Source: Lachnospiraceae bacterium
GTDB lineage: Bacteria; Bacillota; Clostridia; Lachnospirales; Lachnospiraceae
Direction: 5' to 3'
NCBI GenBank assembly: GCA_024697225.1
Contig: JAILGA010000057.1
Span: forward strand, 1 to 64,000
Length of the DNA: 64,000 bases
Shown here piece by piece: positions 43,436 through 53,126 of the stretch (the first letter of the stretch is position 1; each line of letters starts with the position of its first letter). The notes below the pieces were generated by a model, which was not told the origin of the DNA, made no database searches, and worked only from the letters and a program-made list of their open reading frames with translations. Position numbers and translations under genes: made by a program.

Positions 43436-44788
43436 ATGGGTTACTGGGTTGTGGTGGTGGATGATGAGCCGTTGAGCCTTACAAACGCCAAAAATCTGCT
43501 GCATGAACAGAATATGCGTGTCAGCTGTATCAGATCGGGAAAGGAGTTTCTTTCCTTCATTGAGAAGAATACGCCCGATCTGGTATTGCTTGATATCATG
43601 ATGCCCGAGATGGACGGTTTTGAAACTTATCGTGCGCTCAGGCTTTTTGAGGAACGCTCGGAGAGAGCCCAGATTCCTGTCATATTCCTGACGGGCGAGG
43701 ATGACAGCGAAATCGAACGCAGAGGATTGAAGGCCGGGGCGTCGGATTTCATACATAAACCCTTTGACAAGGAAATCCTGATCAGCCGTGTAAAAAATAC
43801 GATCGAAAACAGCAAAACCATTGAGGCGCTCACCGAGGAGGCCACATTCGACAAGCTCACAGGGTTCCTCAATAAGGCCAGCGGGATCGGGAGAATTGCG
43901 GAACTGTGCAGAAGTGTCTCCGGGGCACTTTTGATCCTTGATCTCGACAATTTCAAGCTGGTGAACGACCTGTACGGACACGATATGGGTGACAGGATCC
44001 TGGTCGCTTTTGCGAGCGTCGTAAGACTGAATGTCAGATCCGATGATGTGATATGCAGGATAGGCGGGGACGAATTCCTGGGTTTCTTTGCGGATATGAA
44101 CACGGAGGATGCGGTTGCCACTTTTACGGGAAGGCTGAATGACCAGCTGGCCGGGGAAGCGGAAAAACTGATGGGCAGCGAGCATGGCATACCGCTTGGG
44201 ATATCCGTCGGAGCAGTTTTTACCGATGAGCAGACAAAAGAATACCAGTTCCTCTTCCAGCGTGCGGACAGTGCTCTGTATGAGGCAAAGCGCAACGGCA
44301 AACACGATTACAGGATTTTTGATCCGGATGTTACATCAGAGGACGGAAAAGCGGATCTGGACGGCGAGATAGTGAGGCTTACACAGATACTTTCCGAACG
44401 CAACAATGCAGCGGGAGCCATGATCCTGGGACGGGAAGCTTTTTCCTGGATCTATCGCTATACAGACAGACTGCTGTCCCGCTACGGGGGGCTTTCCGCG
44501 CGGATCCTGTTCTCACTTTCTTCGGATGACAGCGGAATCATCTTCTCGGATATGGTCGCGGGATTCGGCAATGTTCTCAGAACTACACTCAGAAAGACCG
44601 ATATCATAATGCAGTGGCAGCAGAACATGTATTTCCTTGTGCTGCCGTTTCGCTCGAGGAAGGATACCGGGAGAGTGGTGGAAAGGATACTGAAAAGATG
44701 GCATGACGTAGAGAACAGTGACAGGATCAGGATACAATACACGGCGGTCTATGCAGAAAAGGAAGAATATGAACTTAAGGAACAATGA
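43436..44788 (+). CDS. Response regulator with GGDEF output (cluster gene 2)
   Basis: A 450-residue protein. The receiver domain occupies residues 1-122, with VVDDEP, Asp53 in VLLDIMMPEMDG, Thr in FLTGEDD and Lys in IHKPFD. GGDEF is at about 140-300 (DKLTGFLNKASGIGR, LDLDNFKLVNDLYGHDMGD, CRIGGDEFLGFF), with an RSDD inhibitory site five residues before GGDEF. An additional C-terminal domain of about 140 residues (ILGREAFSWIYRYTDRLLSR onward) may hold a second, degenerate cyclase-like fold, because it ends like a nucleotide-cyclase beta strand. It is a probable phosphorylation-controlled cyclase fed by the kinases encoded next. Confidence 0.92.
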   Translation: MGYWVVVVDDEPLSLTNAKNLLHEQNMRVSCIRSGKEFLSFIEKNTPDLVLLDIMMPEMDGFETYRALRLFEERSERAQIPVIFLTGEDDSEIERRGLKAGASDFIHKPFDKEILISRVKNTIENSKTIEALTEEATFDKLTGFLNKASGIGRIAELCRSVSGALLILDLDNFKLVNDLYGHDMGDRILVAFASVVRLNVRSDDVICRIGGDEFLGFFADMNTEDAVATFTGRLNDQLAGEAEKLMGSEHGIPLGISVGAVFTDEQTKEYQFLFQRADSALYEAKRNGKHDYRIFDPDVTSEDGKADLDGEIVRLTQILSERNNAAGAMILGREAFSWIYRYTDRLLSRYGGLSARILFSLSSDDSGIIFSDMVAGFGNVLRTTLRKTDIIMQWQQNMYFLVLPFRSRKDTGRVVERILKRWHDVENSDRIRIQYTAVYAEKEEYELKEQ

Positions 44789-46820
44789 GAAGTTTGTCAT
44801 GTTTGTCATAACCGTGGCTTCTCTGGGACTTGCCGTGGAGAATGTCTTTATGGGATGGGAATTCTGGGTACCTCCCGTGATATTTTTCGGCACGGTACTT
44901 TTGTGGGGCATCCAGTTATCGGGGCAGATCGAATATGGCATCCGGAAAGTGTTTCTCTTTGTCGCAGAATGTCTCATTATCTTTTACCACGGCGTTCATA
45001 AGACGAGTCTTTTTGATATTGCGCTGGTGATCGTCCTTGCGATGGCAACGTATTCGATGCTCGATACCCTGTATATGATGCACATACTGCTGCTGGAATT
45101 TCTGGTCCTTATGTTTATTCAGCTGATCAACCTGCCGGGAGGCAATCCGATCGTCTATGACAGGATCACCGTATCGAGACTGCTGCTTCATACATGTATC
45201 GTACTGCTTATCTATTTTTTTTCTGTCAAGTCCATCAACAATCATCTGGATGACGAGGAGGAGACCAGGATCAGGAATGAGCGCATCGCATTGAACGACA
45301 GCAGCACGGAGGATTTTCTGTCCAATATATCACATGAGTTGCGCACGCCTGTAAATGTAGTGAACGGTATGTCCGATCTGCTGATAAAGAGAGGAGTCGG
45401 AAGCGAGGCGGATTCCATCAGAAATGCCGGTGTACGGCTTGCATACCAGATCGAGGATATACAGGATTACACTGAGTGCAGGAGACATAAGGTGTTAATT
45501 GAGGAAGACAATTACATGAGCACTTCCCTGATCAACGATGTTGTCACGAGCTTCCGGACGAATGATGCAGCCGAAAAGCTTGAACTGGTAGTAGACTTGA
45601 GTCCCTCGGTTCCAATGATGATGAGGGGAGATATCAGAAAACTTCACAAGATATTCAGACATCTGCTGGAGAACGCCGTCAAGTTCACGAGGGCCGGCGG
45701 TATATATGTCAAGATGTATACAGAAAAGACGGATTACGGTGTCAATCTGATGATAGAGATGACAGATACAGGGATCGGAATGGATAAGCTGGCCATTAAG
45801 CAGATCACTGAGGGAATGTATCAGGCAAATAAGAAAAGAAACCGGAGTTCAGGGGGAATTGGTCTCGGACTTTTCATTGTATATGGCTTTGCCCACGAGA
45901 TGGGAGGTTTTGTTAAGATCGAGAGCGAGAGGCGAGTCGGAACAACGGTTCGTGTGACTTTGCCGCAAAAGGTCATTGATCCCAAACCCTGTCTGGTATT
46001 GGACGAGGACTTTGACGGAGTGGTGTTATTCCATGTGAGACCTGATAAGTACAAGGTTCCCAGGCTGCGTGATTTCTACCGTAGTATGGCTGCGAATCTC
46101 GCATACGGGATAAAGGTCCCCCTTTATCCGGCGGAAACGGTTTATGAGGTGGAACGTCTCAGGGAGAAACTTCCTGTAACGCATGTTTTTATGGGACAGG
46201 AGGAGTATGAGGAGAACCGCGGCTATTTTGAGGAGCTGGCAAAGGAGGATATCGTGGTAGCCGTTTCGGCCGGACCGGATGTCAGACTGCCCGAAAACAG
46301 CAGGGTAGTACTGATGCCCAAGCCCCTGTACGCGTATCCGGCAATAAAGATCCTGAACGCGGGAAGAGATGCCGGGGATACGGATGGCTGTGATAATGCG
46401 GAAAGACCGGTGTTCAAAGGCTGCAGGGCGCTGGTTGTGGATGATGAACCCATGAATCTTGTTGTGGCGTCCTCTCTCTTCAGGGATTACGAGATGGAGG
46501 TGGACACTGCGGGAAGCGGCAGAGAGGCCATCAGCAAATGCCGTGACAACGAGTATGAGCTGGTATTCATGGACCACATGATGCCTGAGATGGACGGCGT
46601 CGAGGCAATGAAACTGATCAAGGCCCAGGCTTCGGATATGGGACGGAAGCAGAATGTGATCGCACTTACCGCCAATGCGGTCTCAGGAGCAAGAGAGATG
46701 TTCATTCAGGAGGGATTTGACGGTTTTATCGCGAAGCCCATAAATACGGCGGATTTTGAGAGAGTTGTACAAAGGGTACTATCCGGAACTGAAGCAGACA
46801 GGGGAGGGGAAGCAAAATGA
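44769..46820 (+). CDS. Hybrid histidine kinase with receiver domain (cluster gene 3)
   Basis: A 683-residue protein. ATG 44769 overlaps the upstream gene and follows AAAAGGAAG. Five or six membrane helices fill residues 1-155 without an extracellular domain of note. The kinase core has FLSNISHELRTPVN with the His at about residue 189, then LLENAVKFTR (N box), DTGIGM (G1) and SGGIGLGLFIVYG (G2). A segment of about 120 residues (VVLFHVRPDKYKVPRLRDFY) without phosphorylation Asp looks like a degenerate receiver. A true receiver follows with VVDDEPMNLVV, VFMDHMMPEMDG and a Lys in FIAKPIN. A 4-base overlap joins it to the next kinase. Confidence 0.92.
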   Translation: MNLRNNEKFVMFVITVASLGLAVENVFMGWEFWVPPVIFFGTVLLWGIQLSGQIEYGIRKVFLFVAECLIIFYHGVHKTSLFDIALVIVLAMATYSMLDTLYMMHILLLEFLVLMFIQLINLPGGNPIVYDRITVSRLLLHTCIVLLIYFFSVKSINNHLDDEEETRIRNERIALNDSSTEDFLSNISHELRTPVNVVNGMSDLLIKRGVGSEADSIRNAGVRLAYQIEDIQDYTECRRHKVLIEEDNYMSTSLINDVVTSFRTNDAAEKLELVVDLSPSVPMMMRGDIRKLHKIFRHLLENAVKFTRAGGIYVKMYTEKTDYGVNLMIEMTDTGIGMDKLAIKQITEGMYQANKKRNRSSGGIGLGLFIVYGFAHEMGGFVKIESERRVGTTVRVTLPQKVIDPKPCLVLDEDFDGVVLFHVRPDKYKVPRLRDFYRSMAANLAYGIKVPLYPAETVYEVERLREKLPVTHVFMGQEEYEENRGYFEELAKEDIVVAVSAGPDVRLPENSRVVLMPKPLYAYPAIKILNAGRDAGDTDGCDNAERPVFKGCRALVVDDEPMNLVVASSLFRDYEMEVDTAGSGREAISKCRDNEYELVFMDHMMPEMDGVEAMKLIKAQASDMGRKQNVIALTANAVSGAREMFIQEGFDGFIAKPINTADFERVVQRVLSGTEADRGGEAK

Positions 46821-49800
46821 GTCCGATCAAACTGATAAGATCAGCCCTTGCCGCTGTCAGGGATCCTGAAAGGGATTTGACGGAACGGGTGTTTCTTATA
46901 CTGACATTTATATCTGAGGTGACGGTGGGCATAGCGTTCATCGGCGATCTGATCACTGGGGAGAGCCTTCCGGAGCTCATCGTTCTCGCTGCAGTACTGA
47001 TACTTGTGCCGATGCTTACATTGATATGTCTGCATCTGAACAGGCTTGAGGTGGCGATTCGGATCATCACGCTCTGCCTTGTGATCCTGATCATTCCGCT
47101 CCTGTTTTTCTTCGGGGGCGGTCTGAAGGGTGGCGGTTTTCTCTGGATCATTTTTGCATTCATATATGCAGGGCTTGTCCTGAAAGGGAAATGGAGGATC
47201 GTGATCTTTATCCTGATCCCGTTCCAGACGCTATTATGCTTCGTGATCGCCTATCACCACCCGGAGTTTGTGTATACTCATTCCCGGCAGATGTATTACG
47301 TGGATATCTTCCTCTCCCTTATCATGGTTGGAATGCTGTGCTACATCATGGCCTGGAGCCAGGGAAAACTCTTTGCCGAAGAAAACAAAAGGGCGAGGAA
47401 TGAGGCCAAGCGTGCGGAGGATCTCACCCGCTCACAGAATCGTTTCTTTTCGAACATGAGTCACGAGATCCGCACGCCCATCAATTCCATTCTGGGACTC
47501 AACGAGCTGATCCTTCGTGATCAGGAGGCCACAGAGGAGATCATCCGCGATGCGTCCGGGATACAGGGCTCCGGTAAGATGCTGCTTTCCCTGATCAATG
47601 ATATTCTTGATTTTTCCAAGATCGAAGCAGGCAGTATGGATATAGTGCCGGTGGATTACCGGATCGGGGATATGCTGTCAGAGATAGTGAATATGATGTG
47701 GCTTCGCGCACGCGATAAGGGGCTGGACTTTGAGGTGAGCATTGATCCCGAGGTTCCTGCCGTGCTCTACGGTGATGAGGTCCGGATCAAACAGGTGATC
47801 ATCAATCTTCTAAACAACGCCGTGAAGTACACCAAAGAGGGACGCGTGGAGCTGAGGCTGGACAGCAGCAGCGTCGATGATGATACCGTGGAGCTGGTGA
47901 TATCTGTTTCGGATACAGGTATGGGTATCAAAAAGGAGGATATGCCGTATCTGTTCGATGCGTTCAAACGGGTAGATGAGGGGAAAAACAGGCATATAGA
48001 GGGAACCGGACTGGGACTTTCCATAGTCAGTCAGCTCATCGAACTTATGGACGGGAATATCCGGGTAAACAGTGTCTATGGTGAGGGTTCCACCTTTACC
48101 TGTACTATCCGTCAGAAGGTGACCGACCGCACTCAGGTGGGCGAGCTCAATATCCACAACCAGCAGAACGGCAGAAGAAGCAATTATGAGAGCAGTTTTC
48201 TGGCTCCGGAGGTACGGATCCTGATCGTGGACGATAATGAAATGAATCTTGAGGTGGAACGAAGGCTCCTCACGGATACAGATATGGGCATCGATACCGC
48301 AAAGAACGGTAAAGAGGCTCTGGACAAATGCCTGAAGGTTCATTACGATACCATATTCATGGATCATCTCATGCCTGAGATGGACGGTATAGAGTGCCTT
48401 GAGCAGTTGAGGGAACAGGAGGGCGGCCTCAACCGGACGACACCGGTGATAATCCTTACAGCCAATGCGGGAAGCGAGAACAGAGAACTGTACAACAGGG
48501 CGGGCTTCGATGGCTATCTGGTGAAACCTGTTTCGGGACAGGCAATGGAGGAAATGCTGATCCGGCATATCCCGGGTGATAAGCTCATCCTGCGTTCAGT
48601 GCTCAAGGGAGACGACGAGGAGATACATACCGCTGACAGATATGCGGAAAAGGTACCGGTTATCATCACCTCCTCAAGTATGTGCGATCTTCCCGATTCA
48701 GTGATAAGAAAGCTCCATATTCCGATCATACCGTTTGTGATCACGACTGAACAGGGGGTCTTCAAGGACGGGGTTCATATTGATGCCTATGAGATGATAC
48801 GGCATCTAAGTTCCGGCAAAAGTGCCGTCTCATCGCCGCCTGATGAGGCGCAGTATACGGAGTTTTTTGCGGACGTATTAAAGAGGACCCATCATGTCAT
48901 CCATATCTCGATCACAACGAGTATGAGCGAGGAGTTTCATGTGGCAGGTGAGGCCGCAAAATCCTTTGATAATGTGACAGTCATTAATTCCGAATGCATC
49001 TCAAGCGCCACAGGTATTCTGGTCCTTATCGCATATAAGCTCGTGCAGCAGGGAATTCCGGCGCAGGAGATCGTCCAAGAACTGGAGTCTGTCAAGAAAC
49101 GATTAAAATGCAGCTTTGTCATTGATACTACGGATTATCTGGCTAAAAAGAGTCTGATCGGCAAAAATCTGCACAGGATCGCGCAGACATTGAACCTTCA
49201 CCCGGCGCTCACCATCAGAGAGGACCGGACAGGGATCGGCGGTGTATGGTCGGGAAGGACCAGACGCGCCTATCGGAAATATATCAGCAGGGCGCTTCCG
49301 CCGGATACGATACCGGATGCGGATGTGGTGTTCATAACATATGTTGATCTCACGGCGGAAACACTTATGTGGATCGAAGAGGAGATCCGAAAGACCGCAT
49401 ATTTCGAGCATGTGGTCTTTCAGCAGGCATCCGCGGCCATATCGTCCAATTGCGGTCCCGGAACCTTCGGGATACTGTACTTCTTAAAATCCAACAAGTC
49501 CTATAATATCGCATCCTTCCTTGATTACAGATCCGGGAAAGGGGAGAGCGCGGACAGCGGAGATCAGGATGTGTACGGGGAAGCGATGCCCGGGGCTGAG
49601 GATGAAATGCAGGATGAGGATACTTATGATGAAGACTTCGATCCTGATGATGAGGAATACACGGAGACATCATCAGATGACGGTGATGATGTTTCCGCTA
49701 AGGCATGGTATGACGGAATCGCCGGTCTGGATGTAAAGACCGCCATTGCAAACAGTGGTTCTGAAAGTGCTTTTGGGGCAGTGCTGAAGATCTTCTATGA

Positions 49801-50290
49801 GTCCATACCGGACAAGCATGCGGAACTGGAAAGAAATTACTCATCGGAGGACTGGGGGAGTTATACGATCAAGATACATGCCTTAAAGAGTTCCGCCAGA
49901 CTGGTGGGGGCCATGGAACTCGGTGCTGCCGCCGAGAGTCTGGAGATGGCGGGCAAGGAGGGTGATATCGCTTATATCAGAGATCATCACGCAGCCGTCA
50001 TGGGGGATTATCTGAAATATCATGAGATCCTTGCTCCTGTATTTGCAGGCGAAGGCGGCGCAGAGCAGGAAGAGGACACAAGACCTGAGGCAGATGATTT
50101 CCTCATGGAGAGCATATATGAGGAACTTGCCGATGCGGCAGAAAATATGGATTGTGACCGGGTGGAGGCGATCATGAAGGAGATCGGGGAGTACCGCATC
50201 CCGGATACGGAGAAGGAACGGTTTGAAAAGGTTCGCGGAAAGGCCGGTATCTTTGATTATGAGGGAATCCTCTCGGCGATCGGGCCGTAA
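46817..50290 (+). CDS. Hybrid kinase-REC-DegV-HPt fusion protein (cluster gene 4)
   Basis: A 1157-residue protein with six domains. Membrane helices fill 25-180. The kinase core has His216 in FSNMSHEIRT, LLNNAVKYTK, DTGMGI and GTGLGLSIV. The receiver (about 465-590) has Asp516 in FMDHLMPEMDG and Lys570 in YLVKPV. Residues 613-905 match the DegV/EDD lipid-binding fold: PVIITSSSMCDLPDSVIRKL, IPFVITTEQGVFKDGVHIDA, the SSPP motif, HISITTSMSEEF, and INSECISSATGILVLIAYKL. An acidic linker precedes a histidine phosphotransfer domain (960-1075) with His1021 in IHALKSSARLVGA. The last 70 residues are helical. DegV proteins bind fatty acids and usually stand alone or work with FakA. Confidence 0.93.
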   Translation: MSPIKLIRSALAAVRDPERDLTERVFLILTFISEVTVGIAFIGDLITGESLPELIVLAAVLILVPMLTLICLHLNRLEVAIRIITLCLVILIIPLLFFFGGGLKGGGFLWIIFAFIYAGLVLKGKWRIVIFILIPFQTLLCFVIAYHHPEFVYTHSRQMYYVDIFLSLIMVGMLCYIMAWSQGKLFAEENKRARNEAKRAEDLTRSQNRFFSNMSHEIRTPINSILGLNELILRDQEATEEIIRDASGIQGSGKMLLSLINDILDFSKIEAGSMDIVPVDYRIGDMLSEIVNMMWLRARDKGLDFEVSIDPEVPAVLYGDEVRIKQVIINLLNNAVKYTKEGRVELRLDSSSVDDDTVELVISVSDTGMGIKKEDMPYLFDAFKRVDEGKNRHIEGTGLGLSIVSQLIELMDGNIRVNSVYGEGSTFTCTIRQKVTDRTQVGELNIHNQQNGRRSNYESSFLAPEVRILIVDDNEMNLEVERRLLTDTDMGIDTAKNGKEALDKCLKVHYDTIFMDHLMPEMDGIECLEQLREQEGGLNRTTPVIILTANAGSENRELYNRAGFDGYLVKPVSGQAMEEMLIRHIPGDKLILRSVLKGDDEEIHTADRYAEKVPVIITSSSMCDLPDSVIRKLHIPIIPFVITTEQGVFKDGVHIDAYEMIRHLSSGKSAVSSPPDEAQYTEFFADVLKRTHHVIHISITTSMSEEFHVAGEAAKSFDNVTVINSECISSATGILVLIAYKLVQQGIPAQEIVQELESVKKRLKCSFVIDTTDYLAKKSLIGKNLHRIAQTLNLHPALTIREDRTGIGGVWSGRTRRAYRKYISRALPPDTIPDADVVFITYVDLTAETLMWIEEEIRKTAYFEHVVFQQASAAISSNCGPGTFGILYFLKSNKSYNIASFLDYRSGKGESADSGDQDVYGEAMPGAEDEMQDEDTYDEDFDPDDEEYTETSSDDGDDVSAKAWYDGIAGLDVKTAIANSGSESAFGAVLKIFYESIPDKHAELERNYSSEDWGSYTIKIHALKSSARLVGAMELGAAAESLEMAGKEGDIAYIRDHHAAVMGDYLKYHEILAPVFAGEGGAEQEEDTRPEADDFLMESIYEELADAAENMDCDRVEAIMKEIGEYRIPDTEKERFEKVRGKAGIFDYEGILSAIGP

Positions 50291-50313
50291 CAGGTATGGA
50301 GGAGGTTAGAAAC

Positions 50314-50532
50314 ATGGATCCACAGATTCAGGAAAAAATGCAGAAGATATTCCGGGGAGAACTGAAGTACAAGTCGGCTAATCTTGCGTTCAATATGCTG
50401 ATCACAAAAAGCCGCAAAAAGGTCGCGGAAGATCCCGGAAGCATGGAAGGCTGTATGAAGGAACTTGAGGAGTTTCTGGCAAAGTATCCGATCGTGGCAA
50501 AGGTTGATCTTGCAAATATCGCGATGCTGTGA
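50314..50532 (+). CDS. Small protein of unknown function (cluster gene 5)
   Basis: A 72-residue protein. ATG 50314 follows GGAGGAGG; the in-frame ATG at 50296 is inside that ribosome-site region. The sequence DPQIQEKMQKIFRGELKYKS then ANLAFNMLITKSRKKVAED and GCMKELEEFLAKYPIV is predominantly helical, basic in the middle and acidic near the end, with no Cys. I do not recognise it. It sits tightly between the DegV fusion and the FIST-like gene, so it may be a small partner of one of them. Confidence 0.7.
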   Translation: MDPQIQEKMQKIFRGELKYKSANLAFNMLITKSRKKVAEDPGSMEGCMKELEEFLAKYPIVAKVDLANIAML

Positions 50533-50567
50533 CGTGTGGTACGCCATACATTGTAAAGGAGGTTAAT

Positions 50568-51533
50568 ATGCTTGTAGAGCTTAAAGAGGCAGTCAGGCTG
50601 ATCAATGAAGGAAGAACGCTTCACATCGCGGCGGACGATATGCTTTTGAAGCAGCTCCCGAAAGGAAAGTGGGTCGGAGGTACCACACCCTATTTTATCG
50701 GAGATGAGGGCGGCATATTTTCCAGGGATCTGCTGTTTGTCAATGAGATCGATTATGCGGACGAAATCTCCGTCAGTGTCTACGGTAAATATAATGTCTT
50801 TCAGCTGGTGGAAGAATGCTACGACAACGGGCTGGCGATCCTCATAATGCCGTACGGCTCCAATGTGGCGGCCAAGTATGCCAGGGAGGCACCCGAGGTT
50901 GAGGAGCTTTTGATGCATCCAACATTTGGCTGGATATCAGGTTATGATCTCGATGCCGGCGGCGAGGCAAAGGTCTATGACGGGACGACCGGCACCTCCT
51001 ATACCGACAGAGCCGTGGTGATGTATCTCAGGCTCCCGGAGGGAAAGACGGCCATGATCAACATGATCAATATCTTTGAGGACGACAAGACCGATCCCGT
51101 CATTCGGTTCCATGAGAACGACCTGAGTGTGAAAAAGTGCACCGTAAACGGACAGGAAGTGGATTTTGCAGAGTATATCCGGAAGAAGGGAATTGACACC
51201 AGAATGCCGCTCGTGGCAGATTATAACGGATCCTATTTCAATATATCCGTAAAGAGTATCGAAGACGACAGGGTCAGTTTCTACGCGCCGGTATTTAAAA
51301 ACGTGGACTATCGTTTTGCGGTCCGGGTGGACGATTATGCCGCGGAATTTGAAAAGAGGATCGCGGAGGCGGGTGCACGGAATCCGGTGATGTCCTGCAA
51401 CTGCATACTTAATTACCGTTACGGTGAGCTTAACGGCAGGAAGATCCCGCCGTATACAGGACCGGTCACTTTTGGCGAAGTGGCCTATCAGCTGTTAAAT
51501 CAGACGCTGGTCTACTGTGAGATTTTGGGATAA
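50568..51533 (+). CDS. FIST-like ligand-sensing protein (cluster gene 6)
   Basis: A 321-residue soluble protein starting at ATG 50568 behind AAAGGAGG. Two parts resemble the FIST_N and FIST_C sensor domains. The first has WVGGTTPYFIGD, matching the Gly-Cys-Ser/Thr-Ala-Gly-Glu loop position, and GYDLDAGGEAKVYDG with DRAVVMYLRL. The second has CNCILNYRYGE, then VTFGEVAYQLLNQTLVY, the characteristic last motif. FIST domains bind small ligands such as amino acids and are normally fused to or encoded with kinases. The gene lies between the kinase fusion and an amino-acid symporter. It was not recognised by name; a DUF with this pattern may exist. Confidence 0.65.
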   Translation: MLVELKEAVRLINEGRTLHIAADDMLLKQLPKGKWVGGTTPYFIGDEGGIFSRDLLFVNEIDYADEISVSVYGKYNVFQLVEECYDNGLAILIMPYGSNVAAKYAREAPEVEELLMHPTFGWISGYDLDAGGEAKVYDGTTGTSYTDRAVVMYLRLPEGKTAMINMINIFEDDKTDPVIRFHENDLSVKKCTVNGQEVDFAEYIRKKGIDTRMPLVADYNGSYFNISVKSIEDDRVSFYAPVFKNVDYRFAVRVDDYAAEFEKRIAEAGARNPVMSCNCILNYRYGELNGRKIPPYTGPVTFGEVAYQLLNQTLVYCEILG

Positions 51534-51536
51534 GTG

Positions 51537-53060
51537 ATGGATACCGTAATCAGGATCAATGATGCGGTCAATTCCTTTGCGTGGGGGACCTTCGGCCTCG
51601 CCATACTACTGGGCACGGGGTTTGTCTGCTCCCTGGTCACGGGTTTCTTTCAGATCACGCATCTGAAGCACTGGATGAGCAGAACCTTTGGAGTCATGCG
51701 TGGGCAGGGCCGGATCATCAACGATGCCGGAGCGCTGTCTCAGTTCAGAGCATTCTGTACGGCGCTGTGCGCGACGATCGGGACCGGGAATATCGCCGGT
51801 GTTTCCACGGCTATCTGCTTCGGCGGACCGGGTGCTGTCCTCTGGATGTGGGTGGCTGCCTTTTTCGGAATGATGGTCAAATATGCCGAAAACGTGCTGG
51901 GACTGTATTATCGCCGCCGCAACCGGGAGGGGTCGTGGTCGGGTGGTCCGATGTATTATCTGGAGGATGGACTTGGATCGATCAGGCATTGCAGAGTGCC
52001 GGGAAAACTCCTCGGGATCCTTTTCTGCATCTTCACGGTGTTAGCTTCATTCGGAATAGGCAACATGGCTCAGATAAATAAGATCACCATCAATTTTGAG
52101 TCGGCTTTTCTGAACGGGGTTGATATGGGAACGTTTCTCGGCGCACCGAGCGTCGACTGGCTTATCGGAGTGATACTGATGATCTCGGCCGCGATCATCA
52201 TTCTGGGCGGTTTCCGGCGGCTCGCCGCGGTTTCTGAGAAGCTGATCCCGATCATGTCCATAGCCTATATTGTGGGATGCCTTTTTATGATCATGCTGCG
52301 TCTACCGATGCTTCCCGCTGTGTTTGCATCGATCTTCCGGTGTGCATTCGGCCCGTTGGCCTTAAAGGGCGGCCTTGCAGGGACAGCAGTGCAGATAGCA
52401 TTCAATACGATCAAGAACGGCTGTAAGAGGGGAGTTTTTTCCAACGAGGCGGGTCTGGGATCTTCGGTTATGGTGCACAGCAACAGCTGCGTGAGGGAGC
52501 CTGTCCGTCAGGGAATGTGGGGCATCGCGGAGGTCTTTCTGGATACCATGGTCATCTGTACAATGACGGCGATCGTAGTCTTAAGCTCCGGCGCGATCGA
52601 CCTGAATACCGGTATGGTAAAGGACGGGGTCAATGATTCAACGCTTGTCGCCAAGGCGTTCGGGGCGTCATTCGGAAGACCGGGAGAGTGGTTTGTGGTA
52701 ATAGTGATCACACTGTTTGCCTTTACAACGGTGCTTGGATGGTCGTATTATGGAGCAAAGGTGACTGAATATCTGCTGGGGGTCACCTGCAGCAGGATAT
52801 ACCGGCTGGTGTTTATCGGGCTGATAGTTTTCGGCGCGGTGATGGAGTCCAATCTTGCATGGGATATTTCGGATACGTTCAACGGTCTTATGATGATCCC
52901 GAACCTGATCGGGCTTATCGTGCACATACCGCTGATCATTAAGCTTACACGCAACTATACGGACCGGAGGATACGGGGTAAAGACATCGCACCCATACTC
53001 TCCTTTGATCCGGATATTCAGCATGAGGCGCAGGCAGCAGTGCAGAGGGGATTGGATTAG
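51537..53060 (+). CDS. Sodium:alanine/glycine symporter family (AGCS) (cluster gene 7)
   Basis: A 507-residue membrane protein of the alanine or glycine:cation symporter family. Landmarks are GTGFVCSLVTGFFQITHLKHW, FCTALCATIGTGNIAGVSTA, GGPGAVLWMWVAAFFGMMVKYAE, WSGGPMYYLEDG, FSNEAGLGSSVMVHSN and VLGWSYYGAKVTEYLLG. About ten membrane helices are visible. GTG 51534 directly precedes ATG 51537; the ribosome site overlaps the stop of the FIST-like gene, so translation is probably coupled. It should import alanine, glycine or related amino acids with sodium. Confidence 0.93.
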   Translation: MDTVIRINDAVNSFAWGTFGLAILLGTGFVCSLVTGFFQITHLKHWMSRTFGVMRGQGRIINDAGALSQFRAFCTALCATIGTGNIAGVSTAICFGGPGAVLWMWVAAFFGMMVKYAENVLGLYYRRRNREGSWSGGPMYYLEDGLGSIRHCRVPGKLLGILFCIFTVLASFGIGNMAQINKITINFESAFLNGVDMGTFLGAPSVDWLIGVILMISAAIIILGGFRRLAAVSEKLIPIMSIAYIVGCLFMIMLRLPMLPAVFASIFRCAFGPLALKGGLAGTAVQIAFNTIKNGCKRGVFSNEAGLGSSVMVHSNSCVREPVRQGMWGIAEVFLDTMVICTMTAIVVLSSGAIDLNTGMVKDGVNDSTLVAKAFGASFGRPGEWFVVIVITLFAFTTVLGWSYYGAKVTEYLLGVTCSRIYRLVFIGLIVFGAVMESNLAWDISDTFNGLMMIPNLIGLIVHIPLIIKLTRNYTDRRIRGKDIAPILSFDPDIQHEAQAAVQRGLD

Positions 53061-53126
53061 AAGTTTACGGGCTTTCGTATCTTGTTTATGGGAGCCGGAT
53101 AGAGCATATCACTGGAGGATACTTAA

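Noticed and set aside
43355-44305. Reverse-strand frame of 316 codons opposite REC-GGDEF gene
   Set aside because: Antisense of a clear response regulator; no start signal.
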